Assembly: GCA_001579985.1 (NCBI GenBank)
Contig: LRSR01014604.1
Location: 1 to 33,047, forward strand
From: Hypsibius dujardini
Lineage: Eukaryota > Tardigrada > Eutardigrada > Parachela > Hypsibiidae
DNA: 33,047 bases
Direction: 5' to 3'
Shown here in pieces: positions 31,281 to 33,047 of this stretch. A program made the position numbers and the translations under genes. The number at the start of each line of letters is the position of its first letter. Within the stretch, counting starts at the first letter, position 1. Below the pieces are notes generated by a model. It did not search any database, had not been told where the DNA came from, and worked only from the letters and a program-made list of their open reading frames with translations.

Positions 31281-32874
31281 TTACAGCACTCCGGGAATCA
31301 CGGCGAACCGATTGCGCGGATAGGCATCCTTGAACTTGTTGCTGCAAACAAAGAACATCCCGATGATTATATAGAAAAAGCACCTTTATCGACTAAAAGT
31401 TGCCTACATGTAATCCAGATGATGATGCCTGGCACTGCAAAACGAAGAAGCATATAACCCTCATCGAACCCTGAACAGAACAAATGGTACAGCTTGTCGT
31501 ACCGAGGAATCAGGTTGTCGAGGGTGAAGAGGAAGTGCGCCAAAGCCGGCAGGCTCCACGCAGCTACCGCCCATCCGAACCTGTTGGCCAAGGAAAGGAC
31601 CGACACTTAGTGTCTGAATGCTAACCTGTTCCTGTACCCTCGCACTGGAAATAAAAAAATGCATGTGAAACCGAAGAAATGCTCACCATTCGATGATCTC
31701 TCCCAGGTAGTTGGCACACGAAACATTCTCAAACAGGCCACCATGCGGGATACGCAGGGTCTGCTCCTCACCGCCCATACCGCCGGCGGCGTCCGCGGCA
31801 AAGTCCTCGTCCATCTTCGCCACGACGTCCGGACGACACAGCATGGCCAGTGAGGCGTCGCTGTGCAGGTTGATGCCCATCCCGATCACCACGAACATGC
31901 TGCCGAGGATGAAGCGCAGGCCGAGGACCCAGGCGTAGCCGTAGTCGGCATAGCACAGCAGGAACTTGGACTGAATGTGGCCGTTTGACGGCGCAGTAGA
32001 CGATGGGCAACAAGAATGGCGCAACTAGTGGAAACGAACGCACACAAAGAAACCATAATCAGCAAATCGAACGGACAGACGACTGCGTATCATCTTGGGC
32101 TAAAGTATCTCAAACTGGGCATGGGGTTCTCCCCACGGATGATCAGCGGATGGAAGAAGCTCTTGATGGAGTAATGGAACTGATATTGCGAAGAGAAAAT
32201 ATTCACTTCTTCAAATTATGAATGAGTACACTCATAATTTGAAACAAAACACAATTTGAAAAAAAACACAATTTGAAAAAAACAGCGCAAAAATGTCTCA
32301 CCAAGAACATCCCCAGCAGCAGGTAGTTGCGCACATTGGCGGCGCTGTGCTCGGATGTGAGGAGGACGAAGATGGGCACCACCACACTGGACATCTGGCT
32401 GAGGAACCACGCGAGCTTGGCGGGAATCATGGGACCTGCAGCAACAGCGCAGAAGAAAACTGCTGACTAGCAATGTCCGACGAAATTTAAGATGATTCCG
32501 AGCGTGAAATCTCAATAATAAAAATACTCACCGAACTTTCGGGACGCGTATCGCCCATACGGGGCATTCATCAGGTTCAGTCCGATGGCTTCAAGCACGG
32601 CCTCCGTAAGCACCAAAGTTCAGCATCACTTGACCGAAGTTCGGACGCTAGCCGCACATGGTGAGGATCCTGTCGTAAGCCTGCCCACAAAAAGTGAAGG
32701 ACAAAATTGAAGGACGAAAAGATCAGTGAAGTGAAGTACCAACGGTACCGTACCCGCATCGGCCCCGACAGGCAGTTGATGACTTGCCCGGTGTACACCA
32801 TTTCCGGCTGATCCCTCGTTCAAAATACGACCCTGGCCTGCTTGAACCGTGGTTTTCGGCGGGGAGTTGAACAA
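31281..32874 (-). pseudogene. Steroid 5-alpha-reductase-like copy C, frameshifted, with altered active-site residues
   Basis: Six downstream exons are clear and phase-matched: 32435-32302, 32179-32116, 32024-31687, 31580-31503, 31434-31408 (a 27-nt micro-exon) and 31341-31281. An N-terminal exon ends at 32532 (NAPYGRYASRKFG). In exon 32024-31687 the frame before the conserved NGHIQSK block is off by one base. AAA at 31984-31986 looks like a one-base insertion relative to paralogs A and B. In the N-terminal exon (about 32680-32533) no single frame gives the expected first membrane helix, so the frame shifts at least once more; the upstream start near 32801 or 32874 is uncertain. Active-site positions differ: WFLSQMSS lacks the Glu of WIVQEAPS, HYSIKS has Lys for Arg, and LAMLCRPD replaces LRGLR. 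RIPHGGLFENVSCANYLGEIIEW is retained but split between two lines of evidence for decay. Sequence error or a divergent functional gene remain possible. Confidence 0.75.
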
Positions 32875-33047
32875 AAGGGGAAGCGAAGAAAATGCACGAC
32901 TGAAGAAGATTTCCCTACTCGAAACTCTGAAAATAGTTTTTCTACTTAAATGTTTGCGCGCTTGCTCAGTATTGTGAGAGTGAGAGTGTGTTAAAATGAG
33001 AGCGAACTTTTGTGCTGTTGCGGCTGTTGCGAATCTACTACCCTGGG
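32875..33047. other. Right edge, 5' flank of reductase copy C
   Basis: Short segment with a GAGAGTGAGAGTG tract; no feature recognised. Confidence 0.4.

Overview
The window is nuclear DNA from an animal with a compact, intron-rich genome. Coding sequence is split into many short exons joined by GT-AG introns, many only 70-140 nt long. The gene set (SIPA1-like RapGAP, NOX5, steroid 5-alpha-reductases, glycine N-acyltransferase, LRAT/NC domain) is metazoan. Density is about one gene per 5 kb, which suits a small-genome invertebrate. A tardigrade is a reasonable guess, but I cannot fix the phylum from sequence alone.

Layout. 1-4781: no recognisable coding exon; simple repeats, and probably the promoter or 5' noncoding part of the first gene. 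4782-13846 (+): a 23-exon SIPA1L-type Rap GTPase-activating protein of 1451 aa. 13847-15241: gap between convergent genes with one foldback element. 15242-16783 (-): steroid 5-alpha-reductase paralog A, 277 aa. 16784-18046: foldback element and a broken LRAT-domain exon on the + strand. 18047-19790 (-): glycine N-acyltransferase-like gene, 321 aa. 19791-21262: contains an 817-bp element with 28-bp perfect terminal inverted repeats. 21263-23249 (-): steroid 5-alpha-reductase paralog B, 378 aa, with an unusual N-terminal extension and an internal insert. 23250-24260: a 45-bp perfect inverted repeat. 24261-29073 (-): a 17-exon NADPH oxidase 5, 832 aa. 29074-31280: no gene; a foldback element and a 10-bp tandem repeat. 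31281 to about 32874 (-): a third steroid 5-alpha-reductase-like copy, frameshifted and altered at active-site positions.

For every gene called intact I joined the exons by hand. Splice sites and codon phases agree at every junction, so SIPA1L, reductases A and B, GLYAT and NOX5 each read as one uninterrupted frame.

Two genome-level patterns stand out. Tetranucleotide arrays (CAGA/TGTC, CAGG, GACG) are numerous, and all twelve from 7.4 kb onward lie inside introns or, in one case, just upstream of the LRAT-like exon. There are also at least five families of short inverted-repeat elements; three families occur twice, and three copies sit inside introns. On function, the three reductases and NOX5 all use NADPH, and LRAT, GLYAT and SRD5A all belong to lipid, retinoid or steroid chemistry. 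A functional link between neighbours is only inference; local duplication is the simpler explanation for the reductase cluster.
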